Positions 51,926 to 61,076 of a stretch of 64,000 nucleotides of DNA are shown here, piece by piece; within the stretch, counting starts at the first letter, position 1, and every line of letters starts with the position of its first letter. The notes under the pieces were generated by a model. The model saw only the letters and a list, made by a program, of their open reading frames with translations. It was not told the origin of the DNA and did not search any database. The stretch covers positions 1 to 64,000 of the forward strand of contig JACQFE010000060.1 in assembly GCA_016200265.1 (NCBI GenBank), read 5' to 3'. The stretch comes from Planctomycetota bacterium. Its GTDB lineage: Bacteria; Planctomycetota; Phycisphaerae; UBA1845. Made by a program: the position numbers and the translations under genes.

Positions 51926-54900
51926 ATGTCATTATGGAAATGGTCGCGACGGAATTCGTCGAAGGGGCCGGCCGCGCAATCTGCGCTGCAAGACGTCACC
52001 ACCGTCCATACAATTTCAGGCAATGTCATCCGAATCGGTTTCTCGAATGCCTGGATGTTGATGATCGCCGCGTTTACTCCAAGCGTCGCGTTTTCCGCGG
52101 AACCGGAGCCAATCTCGATCATCAATCGCACATCTCGAATAGATGGCCGGACAGTATTTCTATCCGGCGCAAGAGGATTGCCGATCCCCGCTTCTCCAGG
52201 CCAATCCGAAAAGCCTGCGATCACGAGACGTCAGTTCTTCAATTCGTACGGGCGCCTTTTTGGAGTCAAAGATGCGGGTAGCGAATTGGTTGCATCAGCG
52301 CCACAAGTCGACGACCTTGCCCAGATCCATGTCACATACAACCAGGTGTTCAACGGAATTCCGGTTTTCACAGGGATTTTGAAAGTCCACGAGAACGCAC
52401 AGGGCGAAGTCGTGGCGGCTAACGGCCACTTTCATTCCATCGATCCAAAATTTGATGTGACTCCATTGCTCACCAAGCAGGATGCAACGAAGGCCGTGAG
52501 CGCACAAACCGAGTCACCCGGCCCGACTGTCAACAAATGCGAATTGGTGATCGTTGATCCCGGTTGGTACGGCGATCCACCGATCGGCCCGCATCTCGCT
52601 TATTATGTGATTCTCAGTGACTCGAGCATCGGACTCGAAGATGCCTTCTTTATTGACGCGATGACCGGCAAGATTCTCGACCGCTGGACACTGATTGAGA
52701 ACATTCTTCAGCGAGTGATCTATGATGGAGTGGGAGCCCGCGACCTTCCCGGCGTTGTCGCGCGTATCGAAGGCGATCAGCCGGTGCTCTCGCCGGAGGA
52801 TGTAAACAGGGGCTATGACTTCATCGACGACACATATGGATACTATTTTCGCGCCTTCGGTCGTGATGGACTCGACGGTTTCGGATCGCGGATCCGAACC
52901 ACTGTGAATTCGACGGCCCCTGGCTGCCCGAATGCGTTCTGGTCCGATGTGCGGAAGCAGACCGTGTTTTGTGATGGCACTGTGTCCGACGACATCGTGG
53001 CACACGAATTCACACACGGCGTGACGCATTTCACGGCTCAATTGCTTTACCAGAACCAATCCGGCCAGCTCAACGAATCATTTTCCGATGTGTTTGGCGA
53101 ATTGATTGATTTGTTTAACGGCAACGCAGCCTTCCTTGCTGATACGACCCATTATCAATGGCCCCAGACTCTGTCCGGAACCGGGCACGATTTGCCAAAC
53201 TTGCGCCGTGGAGATTCGTGCTCGATTCCGCCTGATTATGCCGGGGGCGTACGCTGGCTCTTTGCGGAGGACGCTTCGGTTTTCGGAGGACTGCTGCGGG
53301 ACATGTGGAATCCGCCTTGTATGGGCCATCCGGATCGCGCGAATAGTCCCCTCGAAACATGCGATCCATTTGATAGCGGTGGTGTTCACAGCGGCAGCGG
53401 AATTCCGAATCACGCGTTTGCCATGCTTACAGATGGTAAGACCTTCAACGGCTTCACCGTCCGAGGAATCGGGCCGATCAAATCTGGCGCGGTTTGGTAT
53501 CGCGCGCTCACCATGTATATGCCGATCGCCCCTGATTTCCTGGATGCCTATTACGCATTCAATCAGGCCGCGTCCGACCTCATTGGAAAATTCCTCAAGG
53601 ATCCCCGAACGGGCTTTCCTTCCAACAGCATGTTTACAGCAGATGATGCGGCGCAGGTGGATCTTGCGCTCCGCGCCGTCGAAATGGACACGCCAGGGCG
53701 CTGCGGTCAGGCCGTGGCTCTCCTGCTGCCCAATCCGCCGCCATCGTGCGCTCAATCGCGAACCATCTATTTTGACGACTTCGAAAATGGTGCACCGGGA
53801 TGGACGGTTGAGAATTCCCAGCCGCCATCGCCGTATGACTGGGTGCTTTCGTCAGTACCATTGCCATTGCAGCGATCCGGGCACGTATGGTATTGCGACG
53901 ACCCTGATGTTGGTGACTGCCATGACAATGACGAATCAGGTTTGCACTCGCTCATCAGTCCGGAAATCAAATTGCAAGGCGATCTCCGATCGCCGCGTAT
54001 ACGGTTCACTCACCATTTTGCCACGGAAGGCGGCTTTGACGGCGGCCAGGTGAAAATTCGAGTCAATGGCAGTGCATGGTTTCTGATTCCGGGCAGCGCT
54101 TTCTTGTTCAATCCGTATACCGGGCCCCTCAATCGCGTGAATCAGGGTAGCACGAACCCTCTCGCGGGAACCGAAGGTTGGTCGGGCGTGAGTGGAAAAT
54201 TCGGCACATCAGTGGCCGCAATCGAACGCTTCGCACGACCAGGCGACACCGTACAATTGCGTTTCGATTTCGGAAAGAACGGCTGCACAGGAGTCCAAGG
54301 CTGGTATGTGGACGACTTCGAAGTGTACGATTGCACCGATTGCGATCGAAACGGACGTGGCGACGATAATGATCTTATCTTCTCACTTGTACTCGAACCG
54401 GCCGGACCGGTCGGCAAGGATACGCCAGTTTCCTTTGATCTTACCAAACTGCCCTTGGCAGGTGACGATGTTTCGATGCGCGTGTCAGCATCCGGCGACC
54501 TTTCCAAGGCGGCCATTGATGAATATCTCGAGGTGAGTCTCGACCATGTTTCCATCGGGCGAGTCTTCGACGGCTCGGGAAACGACTGCGCGGACGTTCC
54601 CGATATCGACGACTTGACGATCGATCGCGATGTGTTCAATGCGGCGATTCAAGATGGACACGCAAAGTTGACTTTCGTCGGCAATGATGAGGTGAATCCC
54701 ACGCTTTGCGATGGCACGTCGTATGTCAGGCCGGTGCTGACCTATCGAACTGCGGTTCCCGATGACAATCACAACAACATCTCGGACATGTGTGAAAACT
54801 GCGGCATTGCCCGATCACCGACTGCGGCAGCCGACGCCACGTCGGCAAATCGATACCTCGTCATAAACAGTACTAATCCCAATCGCATCACCGCCATCTT

Positions 54901-55486
54901 CGTGACACCGGTGGGCGCGGCAAGTGAGGAAAAATCAGTGTGGCAAGGCGAATGGGTCGATCAGCCCGTATTCCAACCTGAACCGCGCGACATCGAAGGA
55001 CCTCTTCTGACTTACGCTTCGTTGACGTGTGAACCGGCCTTCGTGAATTGGAGCTTGCTTGGCGAAATCCGCATTTCCGGCGAAATGCTTGTGCCTGGGA
55101 AACTGTACTCGGTGCGTGAGTTGGATGTCGCCTGCCTGCCGCCGGATGGCGTCATTGATTTCAGCCGGCTTGAACCTAATCTCTCACTGCCGAATGAATT
55201 GCCCACCACGGCGATTTGGGGTGACATCAGCAGCGCAAGCAAGGCAGGCGTCGCCGATGGCAAGGTCGACATGATTGACCTGACGGCCATTCTCGATTGC
55301 TTCGGCCTCTTGTCCCGCGCCGTGCAAACGTATCAAGCGGATCTCGCGCCGGCGAAGCCGGATCACATCGTCGATATCCGCGACATTGCAGCGGAGCTCG
55401 ATGCATTGCACGGAGTTCCGTTGTCCGGTTCGAACGGACCATTATGTCCAATCCCATCGCCTAGGGTTCGCCGGAACCGTCATTAA
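51926..55486 (+). CDS. Secreted thermolysin-like metallopeptidase (family M4) with C-terminal jelly-roll-like and cassette domains
   Basis: The protein has 1186 residues from ATG 51926; the start is uncertain since the hydrophobic export segment (WMLMIAAFTPSVAFSA) lies about 45 residues in, and ATG 52054 near it is an alternative. Residues about 90-200 are an FTP-like propeptide (YNQVFNGIPVFTGILKVHENAQGEVVAANG). The peptidase has DDIVAHEFTHGVTHFTAQL (zinc site HEFTH near residue 358), NESFSDVFGE (third ligand) and GGVHSGSGIPNHAFAM (active-site His near residue 486). Residues about 610-800 look like a MAM/jelly-roll domain (FDDFENGAPGWTVEN...GVQGWYVDDFEVYDC). The last 200 residues are related to the cassette of the two proteins at 20-28 kb and end with dockerin-like DGKVDMIDLTAILDC. 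It degrades proteins outside the cell. Confidence 0.9.
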   Translation: MSLWKWSRRNSSKGPAAQSALQDVTTVHTISGNVIRIGFSNAWMLMIAAFTPSVAFSAEPEPISIINRTSRIDGRTVFLSGARGLPIPASPGQSEKPAITRRQFFNSYGRLFGVKDAGSELVASAPQVDDLAQIHVTYNQVFNGIPVFTGILKVHENAQGEVVAANGHFHSIDPKFDVTPLLTKQDATKAVSAQTESPGPTVNKCELVIVDPGWYGDPPIGPHLAYYVILSDSSIGLEDAFFIDAMTGKILDRWTLIENILQRVIYDGVGARDLPGVVARIEGDQPVLSPEDVNRGYDFIDDTYGYYFRAFGRDGLDGFGSRIRTTVNSTAPGCPNAFWSDVRKQTVFCDGTVSDDIVAHEFTHGVTHFTAQLLYQNQSGQLNESFSDVFGELIDLFNGNAAFLADTTHYQWPQTLSGTGHDLPNLRRGDSCSIPPDYAGGVRWLFAEDASVFGGLLRDMWNPPCMGHPDRANSPLETCDPFDSGGVHSGSGIPNHAFAMLTDGKTFNGFTVRGIGPIKSGAVWYRALTMYMPIAPDFLDAYYAFNQAASDLIGKFLKDPRTGFPSNSMFTADDAAQVDLALRAVEMDTPGRCGQAVALLLPNPPPSCAQSRTIYFDDFENGAPGWTVENSQPPSPYDWVLSSVPLPLQRSGHVWYCDDPDVGDCHDNDESGLHSLISPEIKLQGDLRSPRIRFTHHFATEGGFDGGQVKIRVNGSAWFLIPGSAFLFNPYTGPLNRVNQGSTNPLAGTEGWSGVSGKFGTSVAAIERFARPGDTVQLRFDFGKNGCTGVQGWYVDDFEVYDCTDCDRNGRGDDNDLIFSLVLEPAGPVGKDTPVSFDLTKLPLAGDDVSMRVSASGDLSKAAIDEYLEVSLDHVSIGRVFDGSGNDCADVPDIDDLTIDRDVFNAAIQDGHAKLTFVGNDEVNPTLCDGTSYVRPVLTYRTAVPDDNHNNISDMCENCGIARSPTAAADATSANRYLVINSTNPNRITAIFVTPVGAASEEKSVWQGEWVDQPVFQPEPRDIEGPLLTYASLTCEPAFVNWSLLGEIRISGEMLVPGKLYSVRELDVACLPPDGVIDFSRLEPNLSLPNELPTTAIWGDISSASKAGVADGKVDMIDLTAILDCFGLLSRAVQTYQADLAPAKPDHIVDIRDIAAELDALHGVPLSGSNGPLCPIPSPRVRRNRH

Positions 55487-55614
55487 TTTTCAACTGTCGT
55501 ACACTCACGAAGGATCGTCAACAGTTTGCGTTGACCTGTCAGGGAGCGATCGGTAGATTGTTCTCATGATCCGAGCGAACGCAGCGCTCGAATGAATGAT
55601 TTCGCGAGTTTCTC

Positions 55615-55884
55615 ATGGTCCGAGTCACGTTCACGCGCAATCTTCAACGCTATGTTGCAAGCCCGGCGGAGACTTTGAAAGCCGGCACGGTTCGTGAGGC
55701 GCTTGACGCCGCCTTTGCAATGAACGAGCGTGCCCGTGGTTACGTCCTGGATGATCGCGGCGCGCTCCGCAAACACATGATCGTTTTCGTCAATGGACAA
55801 GCGATCAAGGATCGCGATGCACAGTCCGATCCCGTGCCAGACGGGGCCGAGATTTATGTGATGCAGGCCTTGTCCGGCGGCTAG
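55615..55884 (+). CDS. MoaD/ThiS-like ubiquitin-fold protein
   Basis: The protein has 89 residues. The beta-grasp pattern is VRVTFTRNLQRYVASPAETLKAGTVREALDAAFAMNERARGYVLDDRGALRKHMIVFVNGQAI..., ending PVPDGAEIYVMQALSGG. The free C-terminal Gly-Gly is the sulfur-carrier or conjugation site of MoaD and ThiS. No E1-like activating enzyme or cofactor synthesis gene lies nearby. Instead the BNR-repeat gene follows after 15 bases. I recall this two-gene pairing in several other bacteria, usually annotated as MoaD/ThiS family plus exo-alpha-sialidase, so the pair probably works together in something other than molybdopterin or thiamine synthesis. Confidence 0.85.
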   Translation: MVRVTFTRNLQRYVASPAETLKAGTVREALDAAFAMNERARGYVLDDRGALRKHMIVFVNGQAIKDRDAQSDPVPDGAEIYVMQALSGG

Positions 55885-55899
55885 ATTTCTCGGAGATTC

Positions 55900-57036
55900 A
55901 TGATGGCCGACCGAATGCATGTCGCGACACGCAAAGGATTGTTCACCCTCGAACGCGCCCGCACCAACGGAAGCGCTCCGTGGCAAGTGACGAATTCTAG
56001 TTTTCTGGGCGTTCCGGTGTCCATCGTGCTCGACGACGCTCGCGATGGCTGGCTTTATGCGGCCGTCGGTCACGGTCATTTCGGAACCAAGTTGCACCGA
56101 TCCAGCGATGGCGGAACAACGTGGGAAGAATGCGCCGCGCCCCATTATCCACCGCTCGCCGAAGGTGAAGAACCCTCGCGATGTCCGGTGCGCGGGATTC
56201 CCATTCCTCAAAGCCTGGAATTGATTTGGGCACTCGAACCCGGCGGTCCGGATGAACCCGGCGCGCTTTGGTGCGGCACGATTCCCGGCGGATTGTTTCG
56301 ATCGAATGATCGTGGTTCAACCTGGACTCTCAATCGATCCCTTTGGGATCGACCGGAACGAAGGCAATGGTTCGGCGGCGGGATGGACTATCCGGGCCTG
56401 CATTCGATCTGCGTTCACCCCAAGAATTCTCGCCACGTGACTGCCGGAGTTTCTTGCGGCGGCGTTTGGGTCACCGAGGATGGCGGAGAGACCTGGAATT
56501 GCCGCGCGAGTGGAATGTTTGCGGCCTACATGCCGCCCGAACGCCGGGGCGATCCTGCAATTCAGGACCCACATCGAATGGTCCAGTGCAAAGCCGATCC
56601 CAATGCGCTATGGGTCCAACACCACAATGGAATTTTTCGTACGATCGATGGTACGAAAAACTGGACCGAAGTTTCGAATGCCAAACCATCAACATTCGGC
56701 TTCGCGGTGGCGGTTCATCCGCACGATCCGAATACCGCCTGGTTCGTGCCCGCGGTGAGTGACGAATTGAGAATTCCAGTCGATGGTCGCGTGGTCGTGA
56801 GTCGCACGAGAGACGGAGGGAAGTCGTTCACGATTCTGGACAACGGCCTGCCTCGCCACCATGCCTACGACATCGTCTTCCGCCACGCGCTCGACATCGA
56901 TACGGCGGGAAATTGCCTCGCCTTCGGAAGCACAACCGGCGCATTATGGACGTCTGATAATCAGGGAGATTCATGGACTTGCGTCACGGCTCATTTACCT
57001 CCGGTCTATAGCGTCCAATTCGACAAACGCGGATAA
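55900..57036 (+). CDS. BNR/sialidase-like repeat propeller protein, partner of MoaD/ThiS-like gene
   Basis: The protein has 378 residues; ATG 55900 or the adjacent ATG 55903 follow a GGAG. It contains BNR/Asp-box repeats typical of sialidase-type propellers: RSSDGGTTWEEC, RSNDRGSTWTLN, VTEDGGETWNCR, RTIDGTKNWTEV, SRTRDGGKSFTIL and TSDNQGDSWTCV (SxDxGxTW). The sequence HVATRKGLFTLERA is the usual family start. There is no signal peptide, so it is cytosolic despite the sialidase label. I see none of the Arg triad of true sialidases, so enzymatic activity is doubtful. Close spacing to the MoaD/ThiS-like gene indicates one operon. Confidence 0.85.
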   Translation: MMADRMHVATRKGLFTLERARTNGSAPWQVTNSSFLGVPVSIVLDDARDGWLYAAVGHGHFGTKLHRSSDGGTTWEECAAPHYPPLAEGEEPSRCPVRGIPIPQSLELIWALEPGGPDEPGALWCGTIPGGLFRSNDRGSTWTLNRSLWDRPERRQWFGGGMDYPGLHSICVHPKNSRHVTAGVSCGGVWVTEDGGETWNCRASGMFAAYMPPERRGDPAIQDPHRMVQCKADPNALWVQHHNGIFRTIDGTKNWTEVSNAKPSTFGFAVAVHPHDPNTAWFVPAVSDELRIPVDGRVVVSRTRDGGKSFTILDNGLPRHHAYDIVFRHALDIDTAGNCLAFGSTTGALWTSDNQGDSWTCVTAHLPPVYSVQFDKRG

Positions 57037-57356
57037 TACGCATTCCGTTTTGTACCACACGGGTGTATGGGAGGGCGAGCTCCCGGCGAGCCGCGACTCA
57101 GCAGGAGTTTCACCCTCTCAATACGCCACATACAAACTGATTTCCACTTCAAAAGTTGTCTTGCTTCCCAAAGCGACATTTATGCTCAATGATGGATTCT
57201 CCCACGAACTCGGCTATCATAGGTAGGTAACAGCCCGTCGGGTTATCGGCCAAATCCGTCAACCCGCATCGGGAAGGGGACCAAGGGGAAAGGAATCGGG
57301 CAATCCACGCAATTCAGATCGTGGGCACTCGGCAGTGATTGAAAAAGGGGATTCCA
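57037..57356. other. Intergenic region carrying a palindromic repeat
   Basis: There is no coding sequence I can support. It contains the inverted repeat listed at 57069-57119, and an AAGGGG before ATG 57357 that serves as the next ribosome binding site. Confidence 0.5.
57069..57119. repeat. Palindromic REP-like unit (GGGAGGGCGAGCTCC...)
   Basis: The outer arms GGGAGGGCGAGCTCC and GGAGTTTCACCCTC can pair with few mismatches around the core CGGCGAGCCGCGACTCAGCA. I recall very similar units (GGAGGGCGAG-CTCC-...-GAGCCGCGACTCAGCAGGAG-...-CCCTCC) between genes in planctomycete genomes, in many copies. It is a different class from the repeat at 20450. Confidence 0.65.
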
Positions 57357-59756
57357 ATGGGCATTCTGCGCACTCGTCAACCACATTCGTGGCCAACGAA
57401 ACGATCGATCATGGTCCTGTCGTGGGCGCTCGTGAATTGCCCAGTCTTGGCCGCTGAAAAAGAAGATCAAATCGGTGCGTCGAAAACTTCGAATCAACTC
57501 GTCGTTGGATGCGGTGACGGTTGCACGCTGCAACATATTTCAGGCCAGCCTTATTCACCAAGCGGTTCCGTCGCAACGCCAACGGGGACGACGTATAGCG
57601 TGAGTCATCGCGAAGGCGCGGATTTCGATGGAGACGGCCCAAATCCGCCCCAGTGTATTTATATTGATGACCTCGCCCTGCCCGGTGCGCCCGATGATAT
57701 CGTCACGTTCGATGGGCAACCCGAGGCAATACGTACAGATGCGCTTGGCACCGTTCCGACTGTCACTGAAAGCGAAATGTCTGAGCCTGGCGGAACGCAA
57801 CTCATCACGATCGAAACCAGCTCACCTCATGGCACGGATTTGTTTCCGCCCGGGCGAGTCTTTCAAGGAACGCCCCTGACCTATGCTTGTTTTGACGTTG
57901 GCCTCGAAGATCCTCTGAGCTGGCCGGGCCTGGACACCGTTCTCTCCGCGAACATTGAATATCTAATAGATGGTTCAACCTTCATGGGGCCGTTCGACGT
58001 GCTTAGCTTCTTTCCCTCACCCTGGAACGGCACTGTGGAATTGGCGTTGCCGAACGGAACAGGACTGGGAATTAATGGTGTTCGGCTAAGTATCAATCTT
58101 CACAAAACCGTGAATGTCGCCAACGACAATTGCAACGATCGTACGCCAATCGTGGACGGCACCATCAACTTCAGCAACGTCGGCGCCACTACGGACGGAC
58201 TTGACGCAGGGGCGAGTTGCAGCGAATCCGGTTATTCTGACGTCGGCTCAGACATCTGGTATAGCTATACGTCCAGTTGCACGGGAACGCTCACGGTGGA
58301 TCTGTGCGGTAGCCAATTTGACACCAAAGTTGCGGTCTATGACGGGTGCGGCCGATGCCCGCCCAACACGACACCAATCGACTGCAATGACGATTTTTGC
58401 GGCCTGCGATCATTCCTGACCATGCCGGCGACGCAGGGGCATTGCTACACGATCCGTGTCGGCGGGTACCAGGGCCTACAAGGAACCGGCACGCTTCACG
58501 TCGCGTGCCAGGTGACGCCGCCGAATGGCGCCTGTTGTGTGAATTCGGCTTGCGTCGGCACGATCTCGGAATCATCGTGTCTTTCTCAAAATGGTGTGTG
58601 GAACCCAGGGCAGTCTTGCCCGGTGTTCTCTTGTCCGGCGCCGCCCAACGACACCTGCAACGATTGCGTCCGCGTGCTGACCGGTACGACGTATTCGGGA
58701 ACAACCGTCGGATCACACCCCGATCTCGCCGCACCGTACACCAGTTGCGGAGGCGGAGCGGACTCGCTCGACGTGTGGCATTGCTGGACGGCCGATTGCA
58801 CGGGCTTGGTCGATATTGATACCTGCACTAGCTCGTTCGATACTACACTCTCGGTGTTTAATGCGTGCAATGGAGATGAGCTCTTCTGCAATGATGACGG
58901 GTGCGCTCCGCTGCAATCAAAAGTACACCTGTCCGTCACCAGTGGGCAGGCGTTCTTTTTCCGGGTCGCTGGAGTCAATGGAGCGACGGGCAGCTACAAA
59001 CTCCGAATCAGTCAATGCAGCAATGCGTGTTGCACCGCGCAAGGTCAGTGTTTCAACGTCCCTGCGACACAATGCACCGCGGGAGGCGGCGTCACACAAC
59101 CGGCGGGGACTTTGTGCCTGGGCGACCAAAACGGGAATGGAACCGACGACGCATGCGAAAATTCCTGTCAGACGGCCAACATCCAGGTTGCGATCCCACC
59201 CAAGCATACGGTGGACGCGCGACAGCCGTTCACGCCCAGCAGCGTGTTGCCACGCCAGGGTCTTGGATCACCGGGTGTCAGCGGATCGCCAAAGCAACCG
59301 ATTGATTTGACGTTGTTGCCGCACATCAGCGGCGCAGAAGGCTGCTTCAGCATTTGTGAGACGATGCCCGACCCGGTATTGGGACCGCTTCAGGTCCAGC
59401 AGATCACTTACATTCCCAGCGGAACCTATGAATTCGTTTTCAATCACGCCATCACCGCCGGCGGCGTAACCACTGTGAAATATAACGGCGGTGCGGGATC
59501 GTTTGCCGATTACATTCGCCACCCCGGAAACGTGAACGGCGATGCGACCGCCGATTTCAATGATGCGATCGCACTGATCAACTGCTGCCTTTCCGGACTA
59601 TGTGCGCCGGCATTTGCCGACTACAGTTGCGATATTGACTTTTCCACCAAGCGAACTCCGCTCGATTTATTGGCCCTGATGGATGTGTTAAACGGGGCCG
59701 GATCACTGACCCCTTGGAACAATACCGCCAAACCCCTCAGCGACACGTGCCCATGA
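57357..59756 (+). CDS. Secreted multi-domain protein with pre-peptidase-like repeats and C-terminal dockerin-like domain
   Basis: The protein has 799 residues from ATG 57357, preceded by AAGGGG. The export segment is KRSIMVLSWALVNCPVLA|AEK. Two homologous domains of about 125 residues each begin NDNCNDRTPIVDGTINFSNVGATTDGLDA and NDTCNDCVRVLTGTTYSGTTVGSHPDLAAPY. Both continue with DxWYSYT / DVWHCWT, TLTVDLCGSQFDTKVAVYDGC / LVDIDTCTSSFDTTLSVFNAC and a DDxCG loop. This is the pattern of bacterial pre-peptidase C-terminal-like domains. The last 90 residues have GNVNGDATADFNDAIALINCC and YSCDIDFSTKRTPLDLLALMDVL, an EF-hand pair. It ends in SDTCP, like the -CP ends of the cassette proteins. No catalytic domain is seen. 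Confidence 0.82.
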   Translation: MGILRTRQPHSWPTKRSIMVLSWALVNCPVLAAEKEDQIGASKTSNQLVVGCGDGCTLQHISGQPYSPSGSVATPTGTTYSVSHREGADFDGDGPNPPQCIYIDDLALPGAPDDIVTFDGQPEAIRTDALGTVPTVTESEMSEPGGTQLITIETSSPHGTDLFPPGRVFQGTPLTYACFDVGLEDPLSWPGLDTVLSANIEYLIDGSTFMGPFDVLSFFPSPWNGTVELALPNGTGLGINGVRLSINLHKTVNVANDNCNDRTPIVDGTINFSNVGATTDGLDAGASCSESGYSDVGSDIWYSYTSSCTGTLTVDLCGSQFDTKVAVYDGCGRCPPNTTPIDCNDDFCGLRSFLTMPATQGHCYTIRVGGYQGLQGTGTLHVACQVTPPNGACCVNSACVGTISESSCLSQNGVWNPGQSCPVFSCPAPPNDTCNDCVRVLTGTTYSGTTVGSHPDLAAPYTSCGGGADSLDVWHCWTADCTGLVDIDTCTSSFDTTLSVFNACNGDELFCNDDGCAPLQSKVHLSVTSGQAFFFRVAGVNGATGSYKLRISQCSNACCTAQGQCFNVPATQCTAGGGVTQPAGTLCLGDQNGNGTDDACENSCQTANIQVAIPPKHTVDARQPFTPSSVLPRQGLGSPGVSGSPKQPIDLTLLPHISGAEGCFSICETMPDPVLGPLQVQQITYIPSGTYEFVFNHAITAGGVTTVKYNGGAGSFADYIRHPGNVNGDATADFNDAIALINCCLSGLCAPAFADYSCDIDFSTKRTPLDLLALMDVLNGAGSLTPWNNTAKPLSDTCP

Positions 59757-59807
59757 CGTACACTCCGCTGGTTGTCGGGGCGGCTGAGCCCGGCAACAAT
59801 TGGCGCA

Positions 59808-61076
59808 ATGACTGAATCGATTGCGCTTAATGTCCTGTTGCCCGCTGTTCCGGAACAGCGATGGTCCTGCCATTCTTGTAGCGATTGCTGTCGTACTTTA
59901 GTGGGACACCTTTTCGATAACGAACGTCGGTTTATCCAGGCGCAATCTTGGCCGGAATTGGGCGTTGAACCTGTCGCGTTCGCTCACGGTCGCTGGCTGC
60001 TGAACAAGCGTCCGGACGGCGCCTGCGTTTTTCTCGACGACCAAAACCGCTGCCGCATCCACACTCGCTTTGGCGAAGCCCGGAAACCGATCGCATGTCG
60101 CATGTTTCCGTTCTCGATTCGTCCGGTGACAGGCGGCTGGCAAGCCTCATTGCGTTTCGATTGTCCAAGCGTAATCAGCTCAAATGGCGAGCCGCTTTGG
60201 CGACACAAGAGTTGGCTTAGTGACCTTGCCCAACGTCTCCCGCGAGGCCGCGAAATGCGCGACCGCACCCGTCTCCAGTCGCGTTTGACGGGAACGCCGG
60301 AAGAATTGGACGCCATCACGGCCCGCTTCTCGCGACTTTTTGAGGACGCCTCAAACCTATTGGACATGCGATTGCGAATCGCGGCCAAAGCGACTGCAAC
60401 ACTTCGTCAGGCAAAACTTGTCAACGTTCGCGGCAATCGGTTCGCCGAGCTTCTTGATCTGATTGTGACCGGGATGGCGAGCGATGTAACCAAAATTCCC
60501 GATAGACCCACGCCGCGCCAATCCGGAATGCTCCGCCAACTTGCCTTTGCGCACGCCGAGCACGTGACGCTCCAGGAGCTTCAGGCTGGTTGGTGGGGGA
60601 GCGCGCGGAAACGCTTCCAACAGCTTCGTCGCGCGCGAGCGTTCCTGCGCGGAACAAGGACGGTTCCACTCAGGACCGATGGCGGGGGGTCCCCAACTTT
60701 TGAAACAGTCGATACGATCGTGCCGGACACTACCACAAATAAATTGGTATCGGAGCTTATTTCAAGGTACATCATCACCCGCTTGGCCGGCCGTTCCGTT
60801 TTCGGCGCGGGGTATTACGATTGGCCTGTGCTCGACGGGCTCGACGCCCTCTGGCTTTCGATTTCCTGTGTAGGATGGTTCTCGCGTTTCTTCGCGGCCT
60901 GCCGCGCTCGCGAACGATTTGAGTTCTCTGACGTGGCCAAAGCGCTCGGCGTCGTGGATCGAGCGGTCACGAGGCTGCCCGCGCTTGGAACACGGTCCGA
61001 GCGAGCGCGCATCTTGTATCTGGCGTTGGACGACGGCCCGGCGCGGCTCTTGAACAAATATGCACTCACAACCTAG
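59808..61076 (+). CDS. YkgJ-family Cys-cluster protein
   Basis: The protein has 422 residues from ATG 59808 (MTESIALNVLLPA); the track start 12 codons earlier is possible too. Near the N-terminus RWSCHSCSDCCRTLVGHLF contains the CxxCxxCC cluster, and GACVFLDDQNRCRIHTRFGEARKPIACRMFPF gives the remaining conserved Cys and the PxxCRxFP motif. These bind a zinc ion or an iron-sulfur cluster in the UPF0153/YkgJ family. The remaining 270 residues are an extension without known motif, much longer than the usual 100-200 residue members. The deoC gene overlaps its end by 17 bases. Function in the family is not established. Confidence 0.85.
   Translation: MTESIALNVLLPAVPEQRWSCHSCSDCCRTLVGHLFDNERRFIQAQSWPELGVEPVAFAHGRWLLNKRPDGACVFLDDQNRCRIHTRFGEARKPIACRMFPFSIRPVTGGWQASLRFDCPSVISSNGEPLWRHKSWLSDLAQRLPRGREMRDRTRLQSRLTGTPEELDAITARFSRLFEDASNLLDMRLRIAAKATATLRQAKLVNVRGNRFAELLDLIVTGMASDVTKIPDRPTPRQSGMLRQLAFAHAEHVTLQELQAGWWGSARKRFQQLRRARAFLRGTRTVPLRTDGGGSPTFETVDTIVPDTTTNKLVSELISRYIITRLAGRSVFGAGYYDWPVLDGLDALWLSISCVGWFSRFFAACRARERFEFSDVAKALGVVDRAVTRLPALGTRSERARILYLALDDGPARLLNKYALTT

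Noticed and set aside
53106-54053. Plus-strand ORF of 315 aa in another frame of the M4 peptidase gene
   Set aside because: The peptidase frame holds the active-site motifs across the same bases; the alternative frame is Arg/Ser-rich and has no domain.
55564-56211. Minus-strand ORF of 215 aa over the MoaD/ThiS-like gene
   Set aside because: The plus strand has a complete beta-grasp protein with Gly-Gly end and coupled neighbour; the antisense frame has no recognisable motif.
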